This document shows positions 8,507-17,634 of a stretch of 64,000 nucleotides of DNA, piece by piece (positions within the stretch are counted from its first letter, which is position 1; the number at the start of each line of letters is the position of its first letter). The position numbers and the translations under genes are program-made. The notes under the pieces were generated by a model. The model saw only the letters and a program-made list of their open reading frames with translations. It was not told where the DNA came from and searched no databases. The stretch lies in the NCBI RefSeq assembly GCF_041359055.1, contig NZ_JBGJKZ010000003.1, positions 496,001-560,000 on the forward strand, written 5' to 3'. The stretch is from Paenalcaligenes hominis_A. GTDB lineage: Bacteria > Pseudomonadota > Gammaproteobacteria > Burkholderiales > Burkholderiaceae_B.

Positions 8507-9980
8507 TCAGGTTGTTTACAAAGTCATCGCATAACTCTTGTGCTAGTTGATTGGCTTGGATTGCACTATCAATTAATTTTCTCGCTCGCACCCTGTCAGC
8601 ATCATGAAAAATGGGTACAGGCAGTCTTTTTAAGTAGTTTGCGGAATTGTTGGCGCTTCCGTTGACTATGTGATTGCGAAGTTTTGTTGCAATTGAGGAA
8701 TTTAAATACAGTAATAATGCATCTCGATCAGTCTCGTTTTTTGGAAATACACCTACGACGCCTTGGTCAAATACTGCGCCATCAAGGAGTGAAGCTGTCA
8801 GGCGTTTCGATGTGACCATAGGAATAGCTAGTCCCGCTCGGAAATAAAAAGAAGCATTTTGAAGCCGGGCTTTCTTATTGGTTCGGTAGAAATCAACAGC
8901 CGCCTTGTCCCATTTAATGCACCAAGCTGTTTGCTCGAGAAATGGACGATGCCCGCCACGTACCAACGGTACATACTTGTTTTCTTCGTTTAAGCCTTGA
9001 GTGCGCTCCTTAGGCAAAAGCGTGCGCGTGATAACGTCCGGCTCCCAATCCACGGGATGGCCGTTTAATCGTCGATTGACTCTCGAAGGGTCGTAGCCTA
9101 TAAACCGTTTGTTATCTCCGGTGTATATTCCTGTCTTGCAGTCTGCTAACTCACCTAGCTGTGTCCAACCTTGGCGTTCAAGACCAGTAATACTCATATT
9201 GGCCCGCCATCCCAAATTCAAATTTTCTCGTAGCTCATGTCCGGTCAATGTACTGATAGATGCTGCTGGCTGGTCAAGTAGGCTTTTCTCTTCATTGAAA
9301 GCTTCAATCCACGTTACGCGAGTATCTGTGGTGACAGCACGTCGAGAACCAGAAATTATACAGAGATTGCCATAACCGAAATTCACGGTCTCGAAGCGTC
9401 GAGATGGGAATCTAATTATTGTGTCAGGTGAGGCTTTTTCATAGATGAATTTTCGAAGTGGCGCATGATTTTTACTTACCAGAAAAGTATCAGGCAGAAG
9501 AAATACATATCTTCCTTCTTGACGAAGCAGACTGATCGAAAACGCAAAAAATAAGCCGTAAGACTCCCTAACGTAAAAATCAGGGTAAATTTTTTTGAGT
9601 TGTCTTCTATAAAGTAAATCCAAATACAAGCCAAAAGGAGGATTTGAAATAACCGCATCAAATTGGCGCTCGGTAATAGAGTGGGTTGAAGCGAGTAACC
9701 CTTGCGCAAAAATATCGATAAAATCGGCGCAATGTGCCACAGTTAAAGACCCAGGGGACCGTGACTGAGCAATTGGGAGCACCTCAGCATCAATATCTAC
9801 GATATCGATCCGTGCCGGACTACCTAGCAGACCTTCAAGCAATGAGCCACTTCCTACACTAGGCTCCAGCACTTCTAATCCACTTACATCGCCAAGCAAA
9901 TGGCACATGGCGGAATTCACATCCACAGCGTCGGTAAAATATTGTCTGAGAGTAAAATTTGGTGTTGGTATCTGAGACAT
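8463..9980 (-). CDS. Type II DNA methyltransferase, N6-adenine class
   Basis: This 505-residue protein has SAM-binding motif I as VLEPSVGSGSLLEGLL (residues about 37-52) and catalytic motif IV as ISNPPFG (Asn113-Pro-Pro-Phe116), so it is an amino-methyltransferase of gamma order. The C-terminal half (about 260-505) has the usual target-recognition region, with FDQGVVGVFP and LNSSIATKL patterns seen in Eco57I/PaeR7I-like enzymes. It should protect host DNA from the neighbouring nuclease. It is convergent with the nuclease and shares 44 bp at the 3' ends. Modified base and recognition site are not known from sequence. Confidence 0.88.
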   Translation of the reverse strand: MSQIPTPNFTLRQYFTDAVDVNSAMCHLLGDVSGLEVLEPSVGSGSLLEGLLGSPARIDIVDIDAEVLPIAQSRSPGSLTVAHCADFIDIFAQGLLASTHSITERQFDAVISNPPFGLYLDLLYRRQLKKIYPDFYVRESYGLFFAFSISLLRQEGRYVFLLPDTFLVSKNHAPLRKFIYEKASPDTIIRFPSRRFETVNFGYGNLCIISGSRRAVTTDTRVTWIEAFNEEKSLLDQPAASISTLTGHELRENLNLGWRANMSITGLERQGWTQLGELADCKTGIYTGDNKRFIGYDPSRVNRRLNGHPVDWEPDVITRTLLPKERTQGLNEENKYVPLVRGGHRPFLEQTAWCIKWDKAAVDFYRTNKKARLQNASFYFRAGLAIPMVTSKRLTASLLDGAVFDQGVVGVFPKNETDRDALLLYLNSSIATKLRNHIVNGSANNSANYLKRLPVPIFHDADRVRARKLIDSAIQANQLAQELCDDFVNNLITMQDKKSDPWAEL

Positions 9981-10936
9981 TGATAATCTTAAGTTTGATG
10001 TTTATAAGTATCATAACGAGGAGCCGTCCATTGTGCAAGTGCTTCGCCTCAGATAACACTTTCACATTTGTCTTCCTTCCGTGTCGGGCCGTTCGGGCGT
10101 TAGCTTGAGATAGGCTGGCATTGCATAGAAATGAGCCATTTGTGGCTTGTACCTCACGCCGCTCGTCTCAGATAACACTCTCACTAGGCAGTGCTCGCTC
10201 ACTACGTTCGCTCCGCGCTGAAACGTTCGAGAGTTATTCTGAGACAGGCTGCAAGAGTGTTGACTTGTTCATGCTCTTATTCCACAGACAGAAATGTAGA
10301 CATTCTCATTACCCTGCACTTTATGCACCAAGGCAAGACACCCGATAGCAAAGCCTTCATCCTTAGCCTGTGCGTCATGAACAACGATGAGCGATTCAGC
10401 GCGGAGCGAGCGTAGCGAGCGAGCACTGCCAAGCGAATCGGTGATCATGAAAGCACAGAACAAAACAGAATAGCCATCTGCTAAACGCAAAACAAAACTA
10501 TCCAAGGAAAGCACAAAACAAATCAGGCCTGTAAACGATCAACAGCAAGTACCCAGCCACCCTCAGTCTGATACATTGCTAACCAGTACGTATCGTCCAG
10601 AGCCATAAGGAACGTGCTTCTAGATTTGGCAGAGTAGTAACCCTCACGCCGCTCGTCTCAGACCACACTCTCACTAGGCAGTGCTCGCTCACTGCGCTCG
10701 CTCCGCGCTGAACCGTTCGAGCGTTATTCTGAGACGGACTAAAGAGAGAACAACTTGAATCAGGGCGTAACACCGATGGTAAAGTGCTATATTCTTAGCC
10801 TGTGCGTTATGAACAACGATAAGAGATTCAGCGCGTAGCGAGCGAGCACTGCCAAGCGAATCGGTGATCATAAAGCACAGAGCAAGACAGGACTCTAAAC
10901 GATTAATAGCAAAACAGTAACAACGAGACCCAACGC
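9981..10936. repeat. Right repeat border of the restriction-modification cassette
   Basis: No gene is supported here. The first 60 bp must hold the methyltransferase promoter, with TACTTATAAA on the minus strand (10010-10001) as a possible partial C-box. After that the stretch is repeats: a degenerate hairpin unit (about 10036-10110), a good unit (about 10148-10255), the right copy of the large direct repeat (10338-10743), and a third, decayed copy of its first part (about 10754-10890). The 39 bp core stands at 10187-10225 and 10677-10715, and inverted at 10392-10430 and, shortened, 10823-10853. Confidence 0.82.
10338..10743. repeat. Direct repeat, right copy (about 400 bp)
   Basis: This is the same-orientation partner of 6877-7284. 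The first 294 bp are almost identical and the remaining hairpin unit is more diverged. It ends about 190 bp before kpsC. Confidence 0.88.
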
Positions 10937-12982
10937 GTGAAGTACATCTACTCCTCCAAAGCCTTAGGTAGGCTGCCTTTTTTGTCTGTATTCCTCTCTG
11001 GCCTAGAGCGCTTAGGGCCTAAAGTGGTTGTTGGGTGGGGGCAGCGTCCTACGACGGTAAAAGCGCGGGCATATGCGCGCAAGCATGGCTTGCCGTATGT
11101 GGCGGTTGAGGATGGTTTTTTGCGTTCTGTGGATTTAGGCGTGAATGGGGCTGCGCCCTTGTCCATGGTGGTGGATGAGGTGGGCATTTATTACGATGCG
11201 CGTCATCCCTCAAAGCTAGAGCAGCTCATTACACAAGTACAGGCCGATGATGTAAAGCTAAAACAGCAAGCACAAAGCGCGCAAGCGTATTTGGTGCAGC
11301 ATCAGCTCTCTAAATACAACCATGCGCCTGCTATAACATTGCCGCCGTTGGGGGGCGAATTAACGCACCGCGTGTTGGTGGTGGATCAAACGCGGGGGGA
11401 CATGTCGGTGTTGAATGGCGGGGGCGAGAGCGGGGTAGTCGCTATGCTAGACGCAGCCCTACACGAAAACCCCACTGCACAAATCATTGTAAAAACGCAT
11501 CCCGATGTGTTGACGGGTAAAAAGCAGGGCTACTTAACAGATCACCCATTATTAACGCACCCGCGGGTTTTAATTTGGGCTAAAGACTGCGCCCCATTGC
11601 CGTTGTTAGCCCAAGTGGACCAGGTGTATGTGTATACCTCTCAAATGGGCTTTGAGGCCGTGATGCTGGATAAACCTGTGCAATGTTTTGGCTTGCCTTG
11701 GTATGCGGGGTGGGGGGTTACTAGCGATCGTCACCCAGATCGTGACCAGCTGCAAGCGCGTCGCCATACACCTAAAGCCGTGTGGCAGTTATTTGCCGCG
11801 GCGTATTTGCAATATGTGCGTTATTTGCATCCTGATTTGGGCCGTGCTGGCACCATTATGGACGTGATGCCATGGTTAGTGCGTAACAGAGATGCAGCGC
11901 AACAGCTGAGCGGAACGCTCTATTGCATTGGCATGAGTTTTTGGAAACAGGCTACGGTCCGGCCTTTTTTACGTGCGCACACCAATCGGTTGGTATTTGT
12001 GCCCTCATTGGCTAAATTGAATAGGATGACATTGGCCGCTGATGCCAAGCTGGTGACTTGGGGCAGTCGCGATCTAACACAGGCGCAGCAGTTGGCCCAA
12101 CAAAAAAACATCCCGCATTGGCGTATGGAAGACGGGTTTGTGCGTTCGGTGGGCTTAGGGTCAGATTTATTTAGGCCGCTGTCATTGGTTGTGGATCGCT
12201 CCGGCATGTATTACGACCCGCATTCCCAAAGCGAACTAGAGCAGATGTTGCAGCAGGGTCAGTGGACTGCGGCCCAAGAGCAACATGCCTTGGATTACAT
12301 CAGCGCCTTTACCCAAAAAGGGCTTAGTAAATACAACTTAGGTGGGCAAAGCATCCAAGTCAATAATCAGTCCAAACGTATTGTATTGATACCGGGGCAG
12401 GTCGAGGACGATGCCTCGGTGCGGTACGGCTCGCCGGTGATCACTACCAATGCGCAACTGATAAAAGCAGTGCGACAGCAGTGCCCCGATGCTTATTTGA
12501 TTTATAAACCGCATCCTGATGTGGTGGTGGGCAATCGCAAAGGTCAGGTGCCGGATCAGGTTTTAAAGCAATATGTGGATCAGGTGGTGGTCGAGGCCGA
12601 TATTGTGGCGTGCTTGCGTAGTGCCGATGAGGTGCACACCATGACCTCTTTAACGGGTTTCGAGGCGTTGTTATACGGCAAGGTTGTGCATTGCTATGGT
12701 GGGCCTTTTTATGCGGGGTGGGGGCTGACACAGGACCATTACGCCTTGCCGCATCGTCAGCGCAACCTAAGCCTAACTCAGCTGGTTTACACCACTATTT
12801 TTCAGTACCCTCGTTACAGCATGCCATTTAAAATTGGCACTAGCGGTTTTGCTGCTCCCGAGTCAGTTTTGACTTGGCTTAGTCAACAGACAGAGCAGCA
12901 AAAAAATAGCGCCGCAGCGCCAGGGTGGTTTAACAATAAAAAGCGCAAAGCAACTGCATTATGGCAGCTGCTTCGTAGTTAA
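10937..12982 (+). CDS. kpsC: Capsule lipid-linker Kdo transferase KpsC
   Basis: This 681-residue protein holds two copies of the KpsC/LipB domain. Each has EDGFLRSV or EDGFVRSV (about residues 58 and 399), then PLSMVVD...GIYYD or PLSLVVD...GMYYD, and further on a YAGWG motif. KpsC adds beta-Kdo residues to lyso-phosphatidylglycerol, building the linker for ABC-exported capsules on the cytoplasmic membrane face. The usual partner KpsS, which adds the first Kdo, is not in the window. A GTG start at 10937 is used because the domain begins at once with MKYIYSSKALGRLP. The gene follows the repeat border directly and lies about 3.6 kb from kpsE. Confidence 0.93.
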   Translation: MKYIYSSKALGRLPFLSVFLSGLERLGPKVVVGWGQRPTTVKARAYARKHGLPYVAVEDGFLRSVDLGVNGAAPLSMVVDEVGIYYDARHPSKLEQLITQVQADDVKLKQQAQSAQAYLVQHQLSKYNHAPAITLPPLGGELTHRVLVVDQTRGDMSVLNGGGESGVVAMLDAALHENPTAQIIVKTHPDVLTGKKQGYLTDHPLLTHPRVLIWAKDCAPLPLLAQVDQVYVYTSQMGFEAVMLDKPVQCFGLPWYAGWGVTSDRHPDRDQLQARRHTPKAVWQLFAAAYLQYVRYLHPDLGRAGTIMDVMPWLVRNRDAAQQLSGTLYCIGMSFWKQATVRPFLRAHTNRLVFVPSLAKLNRMTLAADAKLVTWGSRDLTQAQQLAQQKNIPHWRMEDGFVRSVGLGSDLFRPLSLVVDRSGMYYDPHSQSELEQMLQQGQWTAAQEQHALDYISAFTQKGLSKYNLGGQSIQVNNQSKRIVLIPGQVEDDASVRYGSPVITTNAQLIKAVRQQCPDAYLIYKPHPDVVVGNRKGQVPDQVLKQYVDQVVVEADIVACLRSADEVHTMTSLTGFEALLYGKVVHCYGGPFYAGWGLTQDHYALPHRQRNLSLTQLVYTTIFQYPRYSMPFKIGTSGFAAPESVLTWLSQQTEQQKNSAAAPGWFNNKKRKATALWQLLRS

Positions 12983-12995
12983 AAAATACAACGTG

Positions 12996-13808
12996 TTATA
13001 GACCGGTGTTGGACTGCACCACCATATCTAGGACATAGGCATGGTTAGCGCTGCCTGCGGGCACATTTTGCAAAGTATAGCGTTTTGTGCGTACCACGGT
13101 GCCTACCCCATCAGTGTGGTTGTAGCCCTCGATAGCATCAGGTTGGAACAGCAACCAATCGCCTTTTCCGGTAGCAATCCCGCTTTGGTCATAAAAAACA
13201 GGGCGTACCTTTAAGCACATATTGCCACTTTGTGGGCACATTTCGGGGGTGGGGGCGACTTCTAGGAAAACCGTTTCAGCTTGGGTGCCGTATTTGGTTT
13301 CATTGGTTTGTTTACCCGCAAAGCTCCAAATTTGCCCATCATCAAAATGCAAGCTCAGCATGGGTGCTGGGGCGTCCTGAGCGCTTTGGTCTGTGGTGGC
13401 TAACGACCAAGTACTTGCTGTAGGCAAGACGCGAGCCACTTCTTGCTCGTATTGCATCAACTCGGGGTCATTACACATTTTCATGGTGCCGACCACTTGG
13501 GAAAAAGCAATGCTGTTTTCCTCTAGGTTGTAGGAAGCATTTAGGTTATTACATAGGTTTCTTAACGCCACCACGTCATTTAAGAAGGTAAGCGTTAATG
13601 GATGGTCGAGGGTCTTGCCCACATTTTGACTGCTGCCATCAGGCTGCACCACATTGACCAAATCCCAGTGATAGGCTTGAATGGTTTCGGCGGGACTCAA
13701 AGTGACTTTTTTTCCAGAATCAGTCATTACAGTAGTAGAGGGGGCGCTGCAGGCAGCGAGCCCGACAGTAGCGAATGCTGCGGTTAAAAAAGCAAATTTG
13801 CGTTTCAT
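12996..13808 (-). CDS. META and DUF4377 domain lipoprotein
   Basis: From the ATG at 13808 this is a 270-residue secreted lipoprotein. A signal peptide ends in the lipobox GLAAC with Cys20 as the lipidation site. Residues about 40-130 resemble a META/HslJ-type domain (YHWDLVNV, CNNLNASY, MKMC). The C-terminal part, with EVAPTPEMCPQSGNMCLKVR, resembles DUF4377. HslJ-like proteins are linked to envelope stress and antibiotic tolerance, but the function here is unknown. AAGGA six bases before this ATG decides the start over a TTG two codons upstream. It is convergent with kpsC, only 13 bp away. Confidence 0.82.
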   Translation of the reverse strand: MKRKFAFLTAAFATVGLAACSAPSTTVMTDSGKKVTLSPAETIQAYHWDLVNVVQPDGSSQNVGKTLDHPLTLTFLNDVVALRNLCNNLNASYNLEENSIAFSQVVGTMKMCNDPELMQYEQEVARVLPTASTWSLATTDQSAQDAPAPMLSLHFDDGQIWSFAGKQTNETKYGTQAETVFLEVAPTPEMCPQSGNMCLKVRPVFYDQSGIATGKGDWLLFQPDAIEGYNHTDGVGTVVRTKRYTLQNVPAGSANHAYVLDMVVQSNTGL

Positions 13809-14086
13809 AGCCAATCCTTAGAAGTTTGTAACCACTTCATTTTCCAAGGCACACAAACTAAAAGCAACCAGAGTTAACCTTTTTTAATACTGAGATTCCA
13901 TCTAAATGTAACATGGCCAGCCAGCGTTTTTATAAAAAACCAGAGATTAACGGGACCCACCCAACTCGTGAAAGACGTACTTCGTAACGCTTGCTTGCAT
14001 TTTAAGCGGATAAGCCTCCCTCAAGGCGTATAGTGAATTTAGATAGACGTCATTACGTTATTCGCAGCACACATTAGGAGGGTATG

Positions 14087-14614
14087 ATGAGTACAAGTCC
14101 TATATCAGGTGAGCAGTCTAATACCAAATTCTTAGCGGTGTTTGATACAAAGGAAGAGTTAGAGCAATGCAGAACGGCTTTAGAGCAAACCGGGTACGAC
14201 CCCAATCAACTAACGGTGATCGCGCCCCACGATCGGCGCTATAGCCGCAAAATTGAACCCGAGTCCAAAGGCATTTTCCAGACTGCGATTCGCGCCCATA
14301 CCTTGTTTGGTCTACTTGGCTTTCTGGTGGGTTTAGGTTTGTGGGCGGGACTCTATTGGTCCGGCATCCCCGTAATTGCTTCATCTCCTGTGGTTAGCGT
14401 CATCCCTTTTTTATTTGTATTTACTAGTGGTGGTTTGTTGTTAGGCGGTTTTTTAACCTTGCGCCCAGACCATTTGCTGGTGATTCAAGGCGTAAAAACC
14501 GCGAAACGAGAAGGGCGCTGGTCGTTGGTTGTGCACTCGCGCAACGCGACGCAAACCGTACAAGTCGAGGAGTGGTTTAAGACCGCTAATATTGATGTGG
14601 TGCGCAGTCTTTAA
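14087..14614 (+). CDS. Small membrane protein of unknown function
   Basis: This 175-residue protein is not assigned to a named family. Residues about 12-70 look like a soluble domain with an alpha/beta pattern (KFLAVFDTKEELEQC and LTVIAPHD), resembling general-stress-type N-terminal domains. Two hydrophobic helices follow at about 72-95 and 98-122, then a basic segment and a second soluble part. It looks like an inner-membrane protein with both ends in the cytoplasm. A strong AGGAGG precedes two adjacent ATGs; the second (14087) has the better spacing. It is monocistronic, convergent with the next gene six bases away. Confidence 0.7.
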   Translation: MSTSPISGEQSNTKFLAVFDTKEELEQCRTALEQTGYDPNQLTVIAPHDRRYSRKIEPESKGIFQTAIRAHTLFGLLGFLVGLGLWAGLYWSGIPVIASSPVVSVIPFLFVFTSGGLLLGGFLTLRPDHLLVIQGVKTAKREGRWSLVVHSRNATQTVQVEEWFKTANIDVVRSL

Positions 14615-14620
14615 CACCGT

Positions 14621-15103
14621 CTAGTCACCAGAACGGGGCAGGTATTGACGCAAAATTGCAATAAATACGAGGGGGACTAAATTAAACCCCAGTTGGTATA
14701 GATCCAGCGTGGGAAACCATTTAAATACCCCTGCGTACCCCCAACGAAACAGAATGTCTGCCCCGTAGTTATCTGGCTCTAGACGAATCAACGGCACAAT
14801 GCCTAGACCAATAATACTGTGGTAGGAAATTAAGGCAGAGCTAAATACAGGCACACTGGTCCACGATAGCCAATAAAGCCATTCAGCCCCTTTGGCGTTG
14901 TTTTTCCAGAACATCACCGACCCGCCAATGGCGACTAGGTTTTGAAAAACCAACAAACCAAACAACGTCAACGCTAACCAACTGGTGGTAAACAAGCCCA
15001 ACTGAGGCAGTAAATAATACAAGCCTACCCAGCCACCTACAAAATAAATTAAGCAAACCAGTTGACGCAAGCGTACAGACAAAGAAGAGGTTGAAGAGCC
15101 CAT
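14621..15103 (-). CDS. Polytopic membrane protein of unknown function
   Basis: This is a hydrophobic protein of about 160 residues with four or five predicted membrane helices (VCLIYFVGGWVGLYYLLP, WLALTLFGLLVFQNLVAIG, VPVFSSALISYHSIIGLGIV, LGFNLVPLVFIAILRQYL). No family is recognised. The ATG at 15103 is chosen, but a TTG at 15133 would add ten residues. It stands alone between a convergent gene and a same-strand transporter gene. Confidence 0.62.
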   Translation of the reverse strand: MGSSTSSLSVRLRQLVCLIYFVGGWVGLYYLLPQLGLFTTSWLALTLFGLLVFQNLVAIGGSVMFWKNNAKGAEWLYWLSWTSVPVFSSALISYHSIIGLGIVPLIRLEPDNYGADILFRWGYAGVFKWFPTLDLYQLGFNLVPLVFIAILRQYLPRSGD

Positions 15104-15217
15104 AGCACAAACCAAAGAGTTAATCACCCACAAAGCATACCTGTAACAGCTGCGAAAAGGTAGCCGTTAAAAGCTCTATATATCACCCGATGAACCTGTG
15201 TGACTACACCTTGTGCT

Positions 15218-16387
15218 CTAGCTGGAGCGGGCTAAACGACGCGCCCAACTGTGCATGACGATGCCACCTAGAGCAAACAGTGCACCCACATAAGCCGTTG
15301 AGTCCCAACCTAGCCCAGCACTAATGGCAACACCCCCTAACCACGCCCCTAAGGCATTGGCCGCATTAAAGGCCGAGTGGTTTAACGCAGCGGCCAAGGT
15401 TTGGGCTTCACCAGCTACATCCATCAAACGCGCTTGCAGGGCTGGGCCTAACGCCACCAGCGTACCAATCAGTAAAATATTGATAGGGCCTAAAATGGGA
15501 TGGTGTGAGGTCCAGTAAAAGGCGCTGAGTACCAACACCCCCCACCATAAAATACCGCGGATGGTTTTGCTTAAATGCCAGTCGGCTAATCTTGCCCCGA
15601 CCAAGTTACCAGCAATCATACCCACACCGAATAAGGCCAACACCCAAGGAATGGTTTGCTCGTCTAGGCCAGCTAATTGCATCATAGTGGGTTTTACATA
15701 GCTAAACACTGCGAACAGCCCCCCAAACCCAATCGCCCCAATACCTAAAGTGATCCAGACCTGCTTGTTTTTTAACGCAGTTAGCTCTAGCAAAGGACTG
15801 GCGTGGTCATTGGCCGGAATATAGGGTACGCAGCGCGCCACCATTAAAAAGCTCAGCACACCCACTACGCCTACAAAAACAAAAGCAGCCCGCCAGCTTA
15901 ACCACTGCCCTAAAGCAGCTGCTAATGGCACACCAACTAGGGTGGCGACCGTTAAGCCCAGCATCACTAACCCTATAGCCTGAGTGCGCTTGCCTTGACC
16001 CACAAGGTTTGCTGCCACCAAGGCCGCCACACCAAAATACGTCCCATGCGGAAGACCCGTTACAAAACGTGCCACCAACATGCTGTGGTAAGTGGGTGCT
16101 ATTGCACTGACAAAATTAGCCAGCGCAAAAAACACCATCAACCACACCAAAAAACGACGCTGTGGAATACGCGCGCCCAGTACAGCTAATACTGGCGCGC
16201 CAATCACTACGCCCAACGCGTAGGCACTGATTAAATGACCGGCTTGGGGAATACTGATAGCTAAATCTGAGGCCGCATCCGGCAACAGACCCATAATCAC
16301 AAACTCGCCCGTACCAATACCAAAACCACCAAGGGCGAGGGCGAGGATGGCCCAAAACAACGAAAAGGGCTTAGAAGACATAGACAT
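15218..16387 (-). CDS. MFS sugar/drug efflux transporter, AraJ/YdhP type
   Basis: This protein of about 389 residues has twelve predicted membrane helices and the Major Facilitator layout. GIGTGEFVIMGLLPD near the N terminus and the TM4-5 segment GLPHGTYFGVAALVAANLV are typical of the AraJ/YdhP/CmlA-like drug:H+ antiporter group. It should export small molecules across the inner membrane with proton antiport; the substrate is unknown. The ATG at 16387 is used, as a TTG at 16396 has no better ribosome site. It is divergent from kpsE with about 150 bp between, and its presence inside the capsule region may be incidental. Confidence 0.87.
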   Translation of the reverse strand: MSMSSKPFSLFWAILALALGGFGIGTGEFVIMGLLPDAASDLAISIPQAGHLISAYALGVVIGAPVLAVLGARIPQRRFLVWLMVFFALANFVSAIAPTYHSMLVARFVTGLPHGTYFGVAALVAANLVGQGKRTQAIGLVMLGLTVATLVGVPLAAALGQWLSWRAAFVFVGVVGVLSFLMVARCVPYIPANDHASPLLELTALKNKQVWITLGIGAIGFGGLFAVFSYVKPTMMQLAGLDEQTIPWVLALFGVGMIAGNLVGARLADWHLSKTIRGILWWGVLVLSAFYWTSHHPILGPINILLIGTLVALGPALQARLMDVAGEAQTLAAALNHSAFNAANALGAWLGGVAISAGLGWDSTAYVGALFALGGIVMHSWARRLARSS

Positions 16388-16536
16388 GCACTGCAATTAA
16401 GAAAAGGATAGAGGGGATTTGATACAAATAACAAAACATGAACTTAGCCGTGGAGCTTTGGCTTCGGTTAGAATAGAATGTTGGCTTCTTTGCAGCTCTA
16501 AGTGTTTAGTCATTACGTAAATAAAGAAATTTTAAA

Positions 16537-17631
16537 ATGAAAATCAAAACCAAATCATTGTCACTTTTTATAATAATCGTGCCAATGATCATCGCAATTC
16601 TTTATTATGCTTTTTTTGCATCAAATCGATATGTGAGTTCGGCTCAAGTGGTAGTACGCCAAGCTGAAAGTAGCTCCCAAGCCAGTATTCCCGGGCTAGC
16701 ACTGTTAATGAGCAGTATAGATCCTGTATCCCGCGAGGAAACCTTGTACCTACGTGAATACATTACCTCGCCCGACATGCTGCAGTACCTAGAGCAAGAA
16801 AACCAATGGTCTGAACACTTTTCTGGGCGCTTAAATGACCCCATTTACTGGCTGAGTGCAGACGCCCCACTCGAGGACAGGGTGAAATTCTACCAGCGTT
16901 TAGTCAAAGCCACCTACGATGAAACCACCGGTTTGCTTTTAGTGGATGTTCAAGCCTTAACGCCCGAATTTGCGGAAAGTACATTGAAACTGATTTTGGA
17001 AAAAAGTGAACGTTTTGTAAATGAAATATCACAAAAAATTGCAAAAGATCAATTAAACTTTGCGGAAAATGAATTAGTCGATGCTACGAATCGGTACGAA
17101 GAAAGTAAAGTAGCCATGTTATCATTTCAACGCCGCAGCAATCTACTGAATGCAGAGGCCACGGCCATCTCGCGCGCTACCATCATTGCCAATCTCGAGT
17201 CCGAGATTGTGAAAGAAAATGCCCGCCTAAAAACGCTAACAGCCACTCTAGACGGCAGCTCGCCACAGGTGCGTGCGCAACGCAGTCGTATCCGCGCCCT
17301 AGAGCAGCAGTTGCAGGCAGAAAACCAACGCTTAATTTCAGCCGGGGCGGGCGATAAATTAAACGTGGTGGCAGCCGAATACCGTCGCCATGAAATTGAT
17401 GTGGCTATTGCCGAGGAATTTTATAAAACCAGCATAGCCGTAGTAGAAAATGCCAAACTCGAGGCCAGTAAAAAAATACGCAGCTTAGTTAGCGTGGTGC
17501 AGCCCAATATGCCGGAAGACCCCGTCTACCCACGCCGCATTTATAACCTAATTACTATCTTTATTGCCTTGTGTTTGCTGTATGGCATTACACGATTTGT
17601 TTTGGCCTCTATCGAAGATCACCGAGAGTAA
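16537..17631 (+). CDS. kpsE: Capsule export inner-membrane protein KpsE (polysaccharide co-polymerase)
   Basis: This 364-residue protein has one membrane helix near each end (about 8-28 and 335-355) and a long periplasmic coiled-coil region between (about 170-300). This is the KpsE/CtrB/BexC layout of the PCP-3 family. YVSSAQVVVRQAESS after the first helix and the proline-rich VVQPNMPEDPVYPRR before the second are hallmark segments. KpsE links the ABC exporter KpsMT to the outer-membrane channel KpsD in ABC-dependent capsule export. It is the first gene of the main locus, four bases before kpsD, so both should be translated from one transcript. Confidence 0.93.
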   Translation: MKIKTKSLSLFIIIVPMIIAILYYAFFASNRYVSSAQVVVRQAESSSQASIPGLALLMSSIDPVSREETLYLREYITSPDMLQYLEQENQWSEHFSGRLNDPIYWLSADAPLEDRVKFYQRLVKATYDETTGLLLVDVQALTPEFAESTLKLILEKSERFVNEISQKIAKDQLNFAENELVDATNRYEESKVAMLSFQRRSNLLNAEATAISRATIIANLESEIVKENARLKTLTATLDGSSPQVRAQRSRIRALEQQLQAENQRLISAGAGDKLNVVAAEYRRHEIDVAIAEEFYKTSIAVVENAKLEASKKIRSLVSVVQPNMPEDPVYPRRIYNLITIFIALCLLYGITRFVLASIEDHRE

Positions 17632-17634
17632 ACC

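Noticed and set aside
12444..12731. 95-codon minus-strand frame inside kpsC
   Set aside because: It is antisense to a well-supported gene and of low-complexity, basic, proline-rich composition typical of shadows.
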